Made by a program: the position numbers and the translations under genes. A stretch of 64,000 nucleotides of DNA, from contig NW_014575561.1 of NCBI RefSeq assembly GCF_000708205.1, forward strand, positions 1,238,577-1,302,576, given 5' to 3'. The stretch comes from Mixia osmundae IAM 14324. Taxonomy: Eukaryota; Basidiomycota; Mixiomycetes; Mixiales; Mixiaceae. Position 1 is the stretch's first letter. The number at the start of each line of letters is the position of its first letter. This document shows positions 50,169 through 60,596 of the stretch, piece after piece. The notes below the pieces were generated by a model. It saw nothing but the letters and a program-made list of their open reading frames with translations. It ran no database searches and was not told where the DNA came from.

Positions 50169-52136
50169 TCAGTACTGCCACTTGAGCGTGCCATCTTGGG
50201 ACACAGTCGCACGGCGAATGAGGGTCTCCTCGATCTTGTGCCGCAGACCGGGTTTGGCCGTCCAATCCTTCTCAAGGACGCGCACCACTTGCGCTGGCTT
50301 GAGCGCAAAGCTGCCAACGCTTGGCCAATTTCCTTTGACGACGCTGCCAATGACTTCCTCCGATGGCAGGGCGTTTCTCTCGTGAGGATATTCAGTATAG
50401 GCCGGCAGCGACGAATCGATGTCGAGCTCCGGAATGGGTACGCTCGTCTTGGACTCGTTGGCAAAGAAGTCGGCGGTAATCTGTTCGCTCGAGACTTCGG
50501 CGATCTCGCTCGGATACCATTGAGGTCGCTGCTTTCGTAGCTCCTTGTCCTTCTGGATCAGCTGGTTATGCACCCCGGTGAAAAAGTCTGGCGCGATGTC
50601 GGGATCCTGTGGGTTCTGTCAGGGCTGACAGGCTTCCTGAGACAAAGCAGACTGACGCAGAAAGTCCCTGCTAAGCGCATATCCATCCTGAATGTCTGGT
50701 CGATGTCCAGCTTTGCAGCATTGCGGATCGCTTGCAAAGTGACTTTGAGACTCGTCGGACTGCGCATTTTGAGCGTCGTCAGAGTCCTGCTTGCCCACTC
50801 GGCGACATCAGAATCCTCGCCTGATACCGTACGCTCCAGCTCTGCCTGGATCTCCTCGATGCTATCATGCGCAAAGGCGCGATCGATGGCTTTGCGCTGC
50901 GCAGACGTGATCGTCTCGGCAGCGCTCGGCGTGGGATCCTTCTCGCCTACTGTCGCGTCGGCGGTGTACTCGTTCAGCGTATCATTGACGAGTGCGTTGA
51001 CGTCGGTCGCAGGATCTGTGATGTCTAGTTCTGCTAGTCGCTGCTCGAGCGCAGGCAGACGATCGGAGTGGATGTAGTGGGTCGCGATTCGGGCTTGGCT
51101 ACGCTGTTGGTGAGCGCTGTCATCGTGCATGGCAAGAAACACGTACTAGGCTGCCCATCCATTGAGTCCCTGACTGGTCAGGCCGAGGTAGGTTCCTAGT
51201 TCGCCGTCCATGCGGGCAAGAAAGAAAGTAACGCCAACATCTGGATAAAGTCCGATTGTCGTTTCGGGCATTTTGAACAGCGTATTCTCTGTCGCCACCC
51301 GGAAGTGGCCATGCACGGATATGCCTACACCGCCTCCCACTGAGCTGACAATCAGCACCAGGACATCAAGGCTAGCCGGTAGAAAGACGCACTCGTGAAG
51401 CCATCGAGCAAAGAGATGACCGTCTTGGGATACTTCGCGACGAGATTGTCGATCTCGTACTCAGACCGAAAGAAGGACATAGCTTGTGCACGGCCGGCTG
51501 GCTCTTTGGCACCCTGTACGATGGCTGCGCGACTGTCTCAGCAGGCGCGTGGAGGCGCGGAACCGGTCGGCTTGCCTACGACGTCTCCACCTGCACAAAA
51601 GGCTCTGCCTGCACCTTTGATGAGCACAAGTTTGCATTCTTGCTTGTCCTTCCATCGCTGCTGGCGTGGCTTAGCTCAAACTGCGCCTCCGTGCAGGAAC
51701 AGGAGCCAAGGCGCACTCTTAAGGCAGGCTTGATGATGTTCATCATGTCGAGATTGAGCGAATTGAGCGCTTTGGGCCTGTTGAGCGTGATTGTGTACAG
51801 ATTCGACTCGTGCGACAGCTGCACGGCCTGCTGCATGGCACCAAGCTCAGGGAGGGTCTTTGACACGGATGATTGACGACTCGCTTGTTCGCTTGTACTC
51901 GAGCTTGGGCTCGCAGCTGACGAGAGATGCTTCGAGACCATGGTCGCTCGTCTTGTGCTTGACATGACAGCTCGTCTGGGTCGGTGCTGAGCCCGTGTGG
52001 AAGAGGCAGAGGCCGAGATGCAAGAGCAGACAAGTCTTTTGCTGCCCAAATGCTCGCCAACGATCGGGTTGTTCGAGATGGCTGTGCTTGCTGTCCTGCT
52101 CGGCGCTAGCAAGGCTCGAGCCAGCGCTCTCTGCAT
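50169..52136 (-). CDS. HIBCH: 3-hydroxyisobutyryl-CoA hydrolase, mitochondrial
   Basis: Exons 51717-52136, 51576-51657, 51393-51524, 51147-51339, 50657-51098 and 50169-50606; 568 residues, longer than usual. It hydrolyses 3-hydroxyisobutyryl-CoA in valine breakdown. The crotonase fold is clear: [49 protein letters not shown] and [31 protein letters not shown] at the start looks like a mitochondrial presequence; about 75 Ser/Arg-rich residues separate it from the domain. An acidic insertion follows [15 protein letters not shown]. Intron 2 (51525-51575) requires a GC donor (AG|GCAAGC) to keep GGDV. The start Met is not certain. Confidence 0.9.
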
Positions 52137-52322
52137 CAGCAAGAGCTCTCGAGCAGCGCAAGCGTGGCGGCGACGGTTCGTCGGCAGTTCACGCAAGCAC
52201 TCTCAACCGTCTCGTGTCAGTCCAGTTCGACGTGCGGTCAGGGCGCTGACGGCTGCTGTTCCTTCCTGCTGTGACCCGAGAGCTTCCGGGGCTGAGAGAT
52301 CCGTACGATAGACGACAACGCA

Positions 52323-52856
52323 ATGTCCAACACAGTCTTTTCGCTTTGGACGATCAACAAGGCCGGCGGACTGATCTACCAAAAGACCTTCAATGGCAAG
52401 TCTCTCGCCTCCAAACCAAGCCGCCCAGACTCGCAAGCAGACGAGACTGACAGCGTTGAGCGTCGGCAGATGGTCTCGCGAGCCTCACCTCCAACGAATA
52501 CCTCGTCCTTGCCGGCACTTACCACGGCATCCATGCCATCACGAGCAGGATCAGCCCGACCGGTCACTCGTCCGGCGTCGAGGTCGTCGAAGCCGAGCAC
52601 TTCAAGATGCACTGTCTGCAAACCCCTACAGGTAAGCTCTTCCCTGTCGCAGACGGCACGGCATCCGAAGGCTCATGCAAGCCGGACAGGCACCAAGTTT
52701 GTGTTGATCAGCTCGCCCTCTCATGCGTCACCAGAGAGCGTGCTCAGGAAGATCTACGAGGCCTACGCCGACGTCCTCAAAGATCCGTTCTATACTGCGG
52801 AGATGCCGATACGCTCTGCGGCCTTTGACGCCCGCGTCGCTCGTTGTGTCGCCTGA
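52323..52856 (+). CDS. TRS23: TRAPP subunit TRS23/TRAPPC4
   Basis: Exons 52323-52395, 52470-52631 and 52690-52856; 133 residues, the size of animal TRAPPC4. It is a longin-fold core subunit of TRAPP, the exchange factor for Ypt1/Rab1 in ER-to-Golgi transport. Recognisable blocks: [38 protein letters not shown] and [20 protein letters not shown]. Intron 1 (74 bp) starts GCAAGT (TG|GCAAGT); no GT donor in that place keeps the frame. Intron 2 is ordinary GT-AG. Convergent with the small hypothetical gene (64 bp). Confidence 0.93.
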   Translation: MSNTVFSLWTINKAGGLIYQKTFNGKSLASKPSRPDSQADETDSVERRQMVSRASPPTNTSSLPALTTASMPSRAGSARPVTRPASRSSKPSTSRCTVCKPLQVSSSLSQTARHPKAHASRTGTKFVLISSPSHASPESVLRKIYEAYADVLKDPFYTAEMPIRSAAFDARVARCVA

Positions 52857-52920
52857 CGAACGGCCACGCGCCTACCGATCGATATCACCTCGTGTGCATT
52901 GGCCGACAGTACGAGCAAAT

Positions 52921-53394
52921 CTATAGCTTCGATTTGGACGATTTGAGCTTGTCTTGCTCCTCGCTCGAGCCGACGACCGCGCCATACTTGTCAGAGGCAC
53001 CTTGCACGTCGATAGCTCTCTGCAAGCGATCGGACACGACCAAGTCAGCTTCCTCTCTTCGTGGCGCTCTCGACGCCTCCCACAGAGACGGACGTACGGT
53101 GGAGGGACCTTTTGTTCCATGGCGCTCTGTGCCTTGGCCAGAAGTAGGATCAGACTCCTTGCCGCTTCTCAGGCCGTCGCCGTCGGTCTTGACGTTGTCC
53201 ACCGAGGACGCTGCGGCGCTAGTTGCAGCTCCGTTGGATTTTCCCTTGCCTTGAGGTCCTGACTGGCTATCGGGCGCTGCTTCCTGACCGCCAACTTTGG
53301 CGCCGTATTTGTCCTGCGTCTCCAGTACTTTGCTTGCTGGCTGTTGGTCATCCGTGTCAGCTGAAGATCTCTCATGTCGACGACGATGGGTCAC
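52921..53394 (-). CDS. Small polar hypothetical protein with two DKYGA motifs
   Basis: A single uninterrupted frame of 157 residues, rich in Ser, Lys, Gly, Asp and Gln, without hydrophobic segments; probably disordered. The motif TQDKYGAKVGG near the N-terminus recurs as ASDKYGAVVGS near the end, the only internal repeat seen. The protein ends with a Lys/Ser tail (KLKSSKSKL). Position between two good genes, convergent to TRS23 and divergent from PET100 by 146 bp, supports it. No family was recognised; a stress-related disordered protein is one possibility. Confidence 0.6.
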   Translation of the reverse strand: MTHRRRHERSSADTDDQQPASKVLETQDKYGAKVGGQEAAPDSQSGPQGKGKSNGAATSAAASSVDNVKTDGDGLRSGKESDPTSGQGTERHGTKGPSTVRPSLWEASRAPRREEADLVVSDRLQRAIDVQGASDKYGAVVGSSEEQDKLKSSKSKL

Positions 53395-53540
53395 TCACTG
53401 GTGCCATCGTCGTCCGAGTTCACTGTGTCGTGCTGGTCAAGCGCCGGCGCTGCTGCCGATGATCGATGGATGGACGCGATCTTCGCGCCATCGTCATCGT
53501 CCTGGCAGAAAGGCTGTCTATCGTTTTGACTGGCAAGACC

Positions 53541-53966
53541 ATGGCCGGTCCTTCGCTCGAGCTTTTCAAGTTCTCATTCTACGGTCAGCCCCGCTCAGCC
53601 ATGCGAGGCCATCGAGCGCGCTTAGCCTTGCCAGTAGTCTTCTTTCCTATTGCAATGATGATCCACTACGGCGACCCCGATTGGTATCATCGCAACGTCT
53701 ATGCCTTTCGAGACCACTTCACCAAGCCAGAGATTGAGCATAGAGCAAGCGGCCAGCCACACAACCTTGTGACGAGACTGACTGCGCTCCTGCAGCGGTC
53801 GCCTCAGAATGAGGACGAACTCAGGGAACGGTTGGCTCAGGCCAGGTTGGAAAGACTCGCCAAGCGAAGGGACCGACTTGCAGACCGGCAGCAGTCAGTC
53901 GGTGCCGACGATCGTCTGTTACGAGACCAAGAACAAAAGGTAGCAGACGCCAGAAGGCTCGTCTGA
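53541..53966 (+). CDS. PET100: Cytochrome c oxidase assembly factor PET100
   Basis: Exons 53541-53583 and 53635-53966 (51-bp intron, phase 1); 124 residues. PET100 is a small inner-membrane chaperone required to assemble complex IV. The conserved start MAGPSLELFKFSFYVVFFP carries the membrane segment, then IHYGDPDWYHRNV. The C-terminal half is a charged helix (RLAQARLERLAKRRDRLADRQ). A longer frame from ATG 53466 lies outside the conserved protein and reads through the intron, so it was rejected. Convergent with SDA1, 53 bp between stops. Confidence 0.92.
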   Translation: MAGPSLELFKFSFYGQPRSAMRGHRARLALPVVFFPIAMMIHYGDPDWYHRNVYAFRDHFTKPEIEHRASGQPHNLVTRLTALLQRSPQNEDELRERLAQARLERLAKRRDRLADRQQSVGADDRLLRDQEQKVADARRLV

Positions 53967-54019
53967 CGGACATGCGCAAAGCATGATGCGAGGATGTCCT
54001 TCGTCTCACTCAAAGATCA

Positions 54020-56778
54020 TCACGACGATACCGCGCGGAATGCAAAGTCCAGACAGCTATGTGCTCGGCTGCAAGCTCTCGCTCCGCCGTACGGCCTTCG
54101 GCTTTGATCGGATGACGCAGCGGATGGGCCCGCTCTCAAGTGAGACAGACTCCATGGCTCATTTGTTTCCCTGGTCGCCGAATCAGGCCAATGCACCTGC
54201 GAGCTTAGACGAGGACCTACGCGTCGACCCCCCTTCTTCTGGCGGGTGATATGGCCGCGCAGCTTTTTCTGTTTGTCCGCTAACGACGAGAACTTTTTGC
54301 CTTTGATATCGCGCGAGTTGACCATCATGACATAGTTTTTCTTCTTGCGCTTCTCTTCGTTCGTCGAGCTCGATGGCGTGCTGTTCTTCTTGCCCTTCGA
54401 GCTACCAAATTTGGCTCGGCCTTCGCGTCCTTCCTTGATCATGGCCAACCGCTCCTCATAATTAGCTTTGGCCTTCTTCTGCACACCAATGATATCGCCC
54501 TCTGACAAGAATTCGGCGTCTTGCTTCGCCTTTTTGTCTTCCTGAAGCTGAGCAAGCTGCTTGCGCGTAGCCGGGCCATTCGCTTTGGAAGCTTGCTCGG
54601 CGGCTGCCAAGCGCAGTTCCGCCAGCTTTGCAAAGTCCGCTGGCGTGAGGATCTGTGAACCGCATGCGACGATTCAGCCACCACATTGAGGCAGCGTACA
54701 AGGACCATGCCTTGGTAGTAGCGAGATTCCCCAGCTCGCCGACTGCAGCAGGCTGTGAGAGCTGCACAAGGGTCACATCTGACGCTTCTGTACGTTTTGG
54801 CGTCTCCTTGCGCCTCTTGACATGGACATCGGTGTCGCTCTCGCTTAGCTCAATGTCATCTTCGCCATCGCTCACAGCTACCCAGCCGCCGGAAGACACA
54901 TCGCTGGCCGACTCTGCTTCCCAATCTTGCCACCCAGTCTCAGAATTCTCTCCCTCATTGTCAGCGCCGCCCTCGGCCAGTTTGTCTTGCAGATGGTGCT
55001 CGAGCAGCTACAGCGGCGATCATCAGCTCTGCTCTCCGCCACAGAGAAAAGCTTACCTCGAGGCCTTCGATAGCGGTAGTGGACGTTCTGTCGTGGCCAT
55101 ATTGAAGCACCGTCTTGGTGTCCATCGTCATCGTCGCTGTCTTGCCTCTTTCGCGTTTGCGGAGCAATCCTGGATTGACTTCGCGATAGAGAGAGAGCAA
55201 AGAGCGCGAGGCCACCATGACGCCTTTGTCTCGACTCTTGCGATATTCCACCAAGTCTTCAAGAAGGTCTTTCTCCATGCACCAAGGTTGACGACGACAG
55301 ATCTCCGTGATGGCGTTGAGACCGGCAGCGATAACTTCTGCTGCGACGCCGGGATGAACGAATTCGGCCGCGAGCTTACGGACGACTGGTTCGAGTACAT
55401 CTGGCGGCGTCAGATCATGCACAGATTGCGCCAGAGCGACGAGTATCTGGGTGATATTGAGCTGATGATGCGTCAGATATTTGATCAGGTAGGAGTAGAA
55501 GCCCAAAACATGGAGCTTGTGCGAGGATGTGACACGAGCCAGGAGCTGCATGATGACGATTTTGTGCTCGAGAGGATAGACTTTGTCAGATTTGAGCAAC
55601 TGGACATCGTATAGCTTGTCGACGAACCCCTGCGGGTCGTTCATGAGATGTATGGCTGAGAAATTGGCTGTCGCTGAAGCTGCAGCGTCTTTCCTCTTGC
55701 GCTTCTTATTCGCCAACTTGATAGCTTCTTTGGCCTGGCGCTCGTTTGACTTTGTCTTCTTGTTGATGGTCAGCCGATGTTTGACCTGTCTGATATCTGG
55801 GCCCTCGTCGCTGTCATCGTCGCTGTCCCAGCCTCTCGATGTGGCTTCGTCGGGACTGCCGCTTGACAGGAAGAAGTGCAAGGCAGCCGATTGAACCTTC
55901 ACATTGTGATGAAACACCGCAGCTTCGATGATGGAAACGGTCTTCGCGTCCGTCCAAACCTGCCTTCGCCAGAGCTCAGACGCTAGCCTGACGGCCCAGA
56001 GTGCTTCTCTGCCCGTCATCTCGGCAGAACGCTTCTCGCCTCTCCGTGAGGGCGGGTGTCCCTGCACGCCCTCTTTGGACGGTAGACCTCGCTGGACCAT
56101 CTCGAACAGGAGCCCCTGCACGAGGCGATTCAATCGGTGGTTCTTGCCAGTTTTGTTGGCGTTCCTGACGTCGCGCAAGATGATCTTTAGGACGCCCCCG
56201 CGTTCGGACTTGCTCAAACCAGCCGAAGAGGAGCCTGCGCTCGAACCACTGGCGTTGAGACTTAGGAGCGGAAAGAGAATCTTGAGAAAGTCGATGCCAT
56301 TGAGACAATCCCTGTTGCGCAACAAAACGAGGGCACCAATCAACGCGTGAACCGTATCGTGAGACAGAGTCGAGGAAGGATCGAGTAGCAACTCTGAGAT
56401 CGCCTGAGATAGGTGGGGCAGCGTCATGGATTGATATGAGGGCGCACATTGAGACACAAAATTGACAAGTTCTCTAAATTTGGTCTCGATCTCTCTGCCT
56501 CGCCGAGAGCTGCTCCCGCCTGCGACGACATCACCAGATGTGCTGGCACCAGACGTACTAGCGGTCGCAGAGCCGGAAACGAGGATCTGGTACAGCGAGT
56601 TGAATTGATTCCATTGGATCAGAAATTCTTCCTTGTAACCGACAGGATCTCGCTTGATCAGATTCTGCAGTGCCGGCAAGTTGGCGATCAGCAGAGCGCC
56701 TCTCGACTGCTTCACCTTTTCGCCTTTGACAGTCGTCCCGGACTGGGCAAGAGAGGTGACAGTCGAGCTCATGCTCAT
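54020..56778 (-). CDS. SDA1: Ribosome export protein SDA1
   Basis: Exons 55057-56778, 54711-55007 and 54020-54652; 883 residues, against about 690-770 in human and yeast. SDA1 is a nucleolar protein needed for 60S export and the G1 transition. The N-terminus (RGALLIANLPALQNLIKRDP, LYQILVSGSA) and HEAT-like body (LSHDTVHALIGALVLLRNRD) are typical; the middle is acidic (SDGEDDIELSESDTD). Intron 2 (54653-54710) needs a GC donor (AG|GCATGG) to give ATTKILTPADFAKL. After the usual basic end (LRGHITRQKK) there are about 55 further residues to the first stop, unusual for the family. Confidence 0.92.
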
Positions 56779-56847
56779 GATTTCATGGAGTCTGAGAAAT
56801 TTGGCACGACACATCACGCGACTGGGAGCTTCGGGACAAAATCGACG

Positions 56848-57705
56848 ATGCCAAATGAGCGACAACGGGTCATCGTAGGCGTGCTCGCTCTCCAAGGAGC
56901 TTTTGCCGAGCATCTCCAGCACCTCTCGCTCGTTGCTGCCGCTCACCCGGAGCTAGGCGTCGAGCCTCGGCTGATCCGGACGACTGAGCAATTGTCAGCA
57001 TGCCACGGACTCATCCTTCCTGGCGGCGAAAGTACGACGATGTCGCTCATCGCAGATCGCATGGGCATGCTTGAGCCTCTCCGTCGGTTTGCCAGGTCAT
57101 GCAAAGGGCCCGATGCGCAAAAAGCGATATGGGGTACTTGCGCTGGCATGATTCTACTCAGTGATCACGTCGTTCAGGCAAGTACAAAGGAGGGCGGTCA
57201 GCAAGGTCTCACTGGCCTGGCCATCAGCATCGTGCGCAACCAATGGGGCCGACAGGTGAGTCATCGCAACCCATCGCCCTCGCATACTTATCGCATCGAG
57301 TAGACAGAGTCATTCGAGTACCCGCTCACTATTGCTGGCATCACACAACCGGAACTGCCTTTCCCAGGCATCTTCATTCGTGCACCTGTCGTACATACGC
57401 TGCTCGCCCCGAAATCAGACAGTCAGCATCTTGCGACAGGAAGCGATTCGGTCCATGTGCTCTCAGAGATCGAATGGTCTCTTTTGCCACAGCCGCGGCG
57501 TACCCAGTCGTCGAAAGCCCATCAACCGGATGACAACAGCCGCACGGGCGACTCGCGCTTACTACCGCTGGGACCGGATGCCAACGTCGTCGCGCTCCGT
57601 CAGGAGCGTATTCTCGCGACTGCCTTTCATCCAGAGCTGACACGAGATAGCCGCTTGCACGAGTACTTTGTCCGCGAGCTAGTGCTCGAGCAAGGAAAGC
57701 TGTAG
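56848..57705 (+). CDS. PDX2: Pyridoxal 5'-phosphate synthase glutaminase PDX2/SNO1
   Basis: Exons 56848-57255 and 57304-57705 (48-bp intron, phase 0); 269 residues. PDX2 splits glutamine and passes ammonia to PDX1, which makes pyridoxal 5'-phosphate from ribose and triose phosphates. The class I glutaminase motifs are visible: [22 protein letters not shown], the nucleophile Cys98 in WGTCAGMI and the His-Glu pair in ATAFHPELT. The protein is 20-40 residues longer than most bacterial PdxT, with a polar insertion before the end. The PDX1 partner gene is not in the window. Divergent from SDA1, 69 bp between starts. Confidence 0.95.
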
Positions 57706-57994
57706 ACCGAAACGTAGATTGTTGTTGCAACCCATGTATCTGTCGTCGACCGCATCATGGATCGCGATCGTCTCATGACCAATCTACACGACCGGAGATG
57801 ATCCCGAAGAAAGAGCGTGAAGATCTACCAGCAGAGATCGCCCGGCACCGGCGGGGCGGGGGGCAACTTCAAAGTCGCGCCAGATTTTAGAGCCGAGTTT
57901 GTCGATTTTACTCGAGCCCAAAGTCAGCTCATCTACCAGCAGGACGACTCTGAGGACAGCCTGACGCTCTACAGAGCTTGTCTGCGACACGACC
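57706..57994. other. Intergenic, ERG5 promoter
   Basis: These 289 bases separate PDX2 and ERG5 on the same strand. No gene was recognised. A purine/GC-rich patch (57845-57860) is the only compositional feature noticed. Confidence 0.4.
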
Positions 57995-59972
57995 ATGTCG
58001 CTCGATAATCTCACCAATCTAGCCGTGGCGAATGCACAGACGTTTGCACGGTCCTATGCCGGTAACAGCGATAACAGAGAGAGCACGATCACATCATTCT
58101 TCTGGTCACAGACCTCGTCCTCTGCATGGACTACCGCACTCGTCATCATCGCGAGCCTGCTCATCTTGGAGCAATCTGTATACAAGTCTGTTCCTGACCG
58201 ATCACGTCTATCGCCCCTGGAGCTAACCTGGTTCCTGGTGCCGATCAGGCTCAAGAAGAGGCATCTACCGGGGCCCTCATGGACGATACCCGTCATCGGT
58301 CGATTTGCCGACTCTTTGAACGTGTGTGTCTCGTCAGTGGCGCGATTGCAAGTGCTCATATCGCGCCTCTTCGCGACAGCCCACCATGGAAGTCTATAAG
58401 AAGGGCTGGGAAGTGCCGTTATCGGCCGTGTCTGTCTTCAACATGTGTGTCTGTCCTGCCCCGTCGATCTAGGCCCATTTGACGCGCTCCCCTGACCTGC
58501 AGCTTCATTGTCATGGCCTCTGAGAACAAATACACACGCAAGATCCTCAACAGCCCAAGCTACACGGAGCCCTGCCTCGTCGCATCAGCCAAGCAAGTCC
58601 TCCTCAAGGAGAACTGGTACGCCGTGTCCGAGACGCGCAGACTGCCGCTGACGCAACATTGCGCAGGGTCTTCCTGAACGGCAAGGTGCATTCTGAGTAC
58701 CGCAAGGGCCTCAACTGCCTCTTTACTCGCAAAGCACTCGGTCTCTACCTTGAGACGCAAGAGCGAATCTACAAGGCCACCTTTGAGAAGTGGTTGGCCG
58801 ATCCGTCCGAGAAAGCGCGTCCGATGCAGATGGCGTTCCGCGATCTCAATATGGAGACCTCGCTTCGCGTCTTCTGTGGCGACTATATTCCCGATTCCGG
58901 CGCCCAGGAGATCTCGGACAAATACTGGCTCATCACACAGGCCCTTGAGCTCGTCAACTTTCCACTTGCCCTGCCAGGAACGAAAGTGTACAAGGCCATC
59001 CAAGCTCGCAAGTCTGCTATGACATGGTTAGAGCACGCCTCTGCACAAAGCAAATTGAGAATGTCGGCCGGCGGCGAACCAAATTGTCTCGTCGATCGCT
59101 GGATCAAAGAAATGCTTGTGGCGAAGAAGTATGCCGACACAAGTGAGCAAGGTGAGGGCGACGAGGCAGGCTCGCGTCCCATGTTGATCCGCGAGTATTC
59201 CGATCACGAAATTGCCATGGTTGTCCTCTCATTCCTGTTTGCGAGTCGTACGTACTTCGATCCATGGCCAGTCTCGTCCGCTGACCCCCCACGACTGACT
59301 ACAGAGGACGCCATGACTAGCTCCATCACATTTGGCTTCCAGTATCTCGCCGACTATCCTCAGGTGCTCAGCAAGGTCCGTGAAGAGCAGTACAGGATAC
59401 GCAATAACGACGTCACTGCGCCCTTGACGCTCGACCTTATCGATCAGATGCCTTACACACGCGCAGTCGTCAAAGAAGTCCTGCGGATTCGTCCGCCCGT
59501 CATCATGGTTCCCTATGCGACTACCAAAGCGTTCCCGATCTCAGACGACTACACCGTACCTGCCGGTACTATGTGCATCCCGAGCTTCTGGAACAGCCTC
59601 CACGATCCCTCAGTCTACCCCGAGCCGGACGAGTTCTTGCCCGAGCGGTGGCTCGAGGGTGGCTCTGCCATCGGAGAGGGCTCATCGCCCAAGAATTGTC
59701 AGTCTCGCGTTTGCCAACCGCAACAGTGTGCTGATCTTTGCGTTCACGCGCGACCCGCAGACCTCGTATTCGGCAGTGGGCCTCATCGCTGCATCGGCCA
59801 GGAGTATGCTCAGCTTCACATGACTGCCGTCTTTGGCACAGCGTCGGTCTTGATGAACTGGCAACATGAGCTCACGCCTGAGAGCGACAAGATCAAGATT
59901 ATCGCCACCATATTCCCCCAGGATGAATGTCGACTGAAGTTCACAGCCAGACCAGCGCCTGGTCGGGACTAG
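57995..59972 (+). CDS. ERG5: Sterol C-22 desaturase, cytochrome P450 CYP61 (ERG5)
   Basis: Exons 57995-58321, 58380-58444, 58503-58616, 58667-59247, 59305-59697 and 59761-59972; 563 residues. ERG5 introduces the C22 double bond of ergosterol in the ER. An N-terminal membrane helix (ALVIIASLLILEQSVY) is followed by WTIPVIGRFADSLN, KYTRKILNSPSYTEP, VFLNGKVHSEYRKGLN and SFLFASQDAMTSS, all typical of CYP61. The heme motif FGSGPHRCIG places the ligand Cys near residue 504. The ExxR helix is KEVLRIRPP. Introns are 50-63 bp, all GT-AG. Presence fits an ergosterol-making fungus. Confidence 0.97.
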
Positions 59973-60596
59973 ACGGCCTTTATGGCCTGCCTCACTCCAT
60001 CATCACTTTAGAAGTTGTACAGCATGCAAGCGCGCGATCACTCGTTCCCACTCGGCCGGTGCTGGTTGAGAGACATGGTGATCGACGCATGCAGCATGCG
60101 CTTCTTGCCCCATAGCCAGTCTGACTGGAGCCTGGCCACTCACCGAGCCTGGAGGAGCACCATCCCGTAGAGCAGGCTCGTTACGTGCTCGCCGACAATA
60201 GGCGGAGCAACGTTCGCACCAATCGGGCAAGATAGCCTGCTCCCCCGCGCGAACTGCAACTTTCGAAGGAGGGGCGGCCCATCTGCAAGGGGCGGCCGTC
60301 TGACAGCTGACAGGCTATTGTCACGCAAGGCGAGCGCCAGCAAGACGGCAGTGACACAGCACACGGCTCACAGGCAAGCTGACGAACAGTGATCTGCGCA
60401 GACAACCTAGCCTCTCTGAGCAGTCGAGCGTTCTGGTCATAACATCATCTGCCGCCCGCCTAACCGCACTGTCCGGCGACGGAGATCAAGGCTCGACCCG
60501 ACTGACAAGTCCCGGACCAGCTTGTTCGCAACTTACAGCTCAGCACAAATCACCGCAGTACAAGACTCCGCCCTTGGTCGCACGACAAAGGCAGCA
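59973..60596. other. Intergenic, about 620 bp, possible small minus-strand gene
   Basis: No confident gene was found. On the minus strand a frame containing PIGANVAPPIVGEHVTSLLY runs to a possible GTGAGT donor near 60150 and may continue in another frame to about 60003, which would be a small hydrophobic protein; the evidence is weak. The rest should hold the promoter of the Ser-rich gene. CG-rich tracts (GGGGCGGCC) occur twice, around 60275 and 60290. Confidence 0.3.

Noticed and set aside
53466-53540. Longer start for PET100
   Set aside because: The frame ahead of MAGPSLELFKF is not conserved; family proteins begin at that Met.
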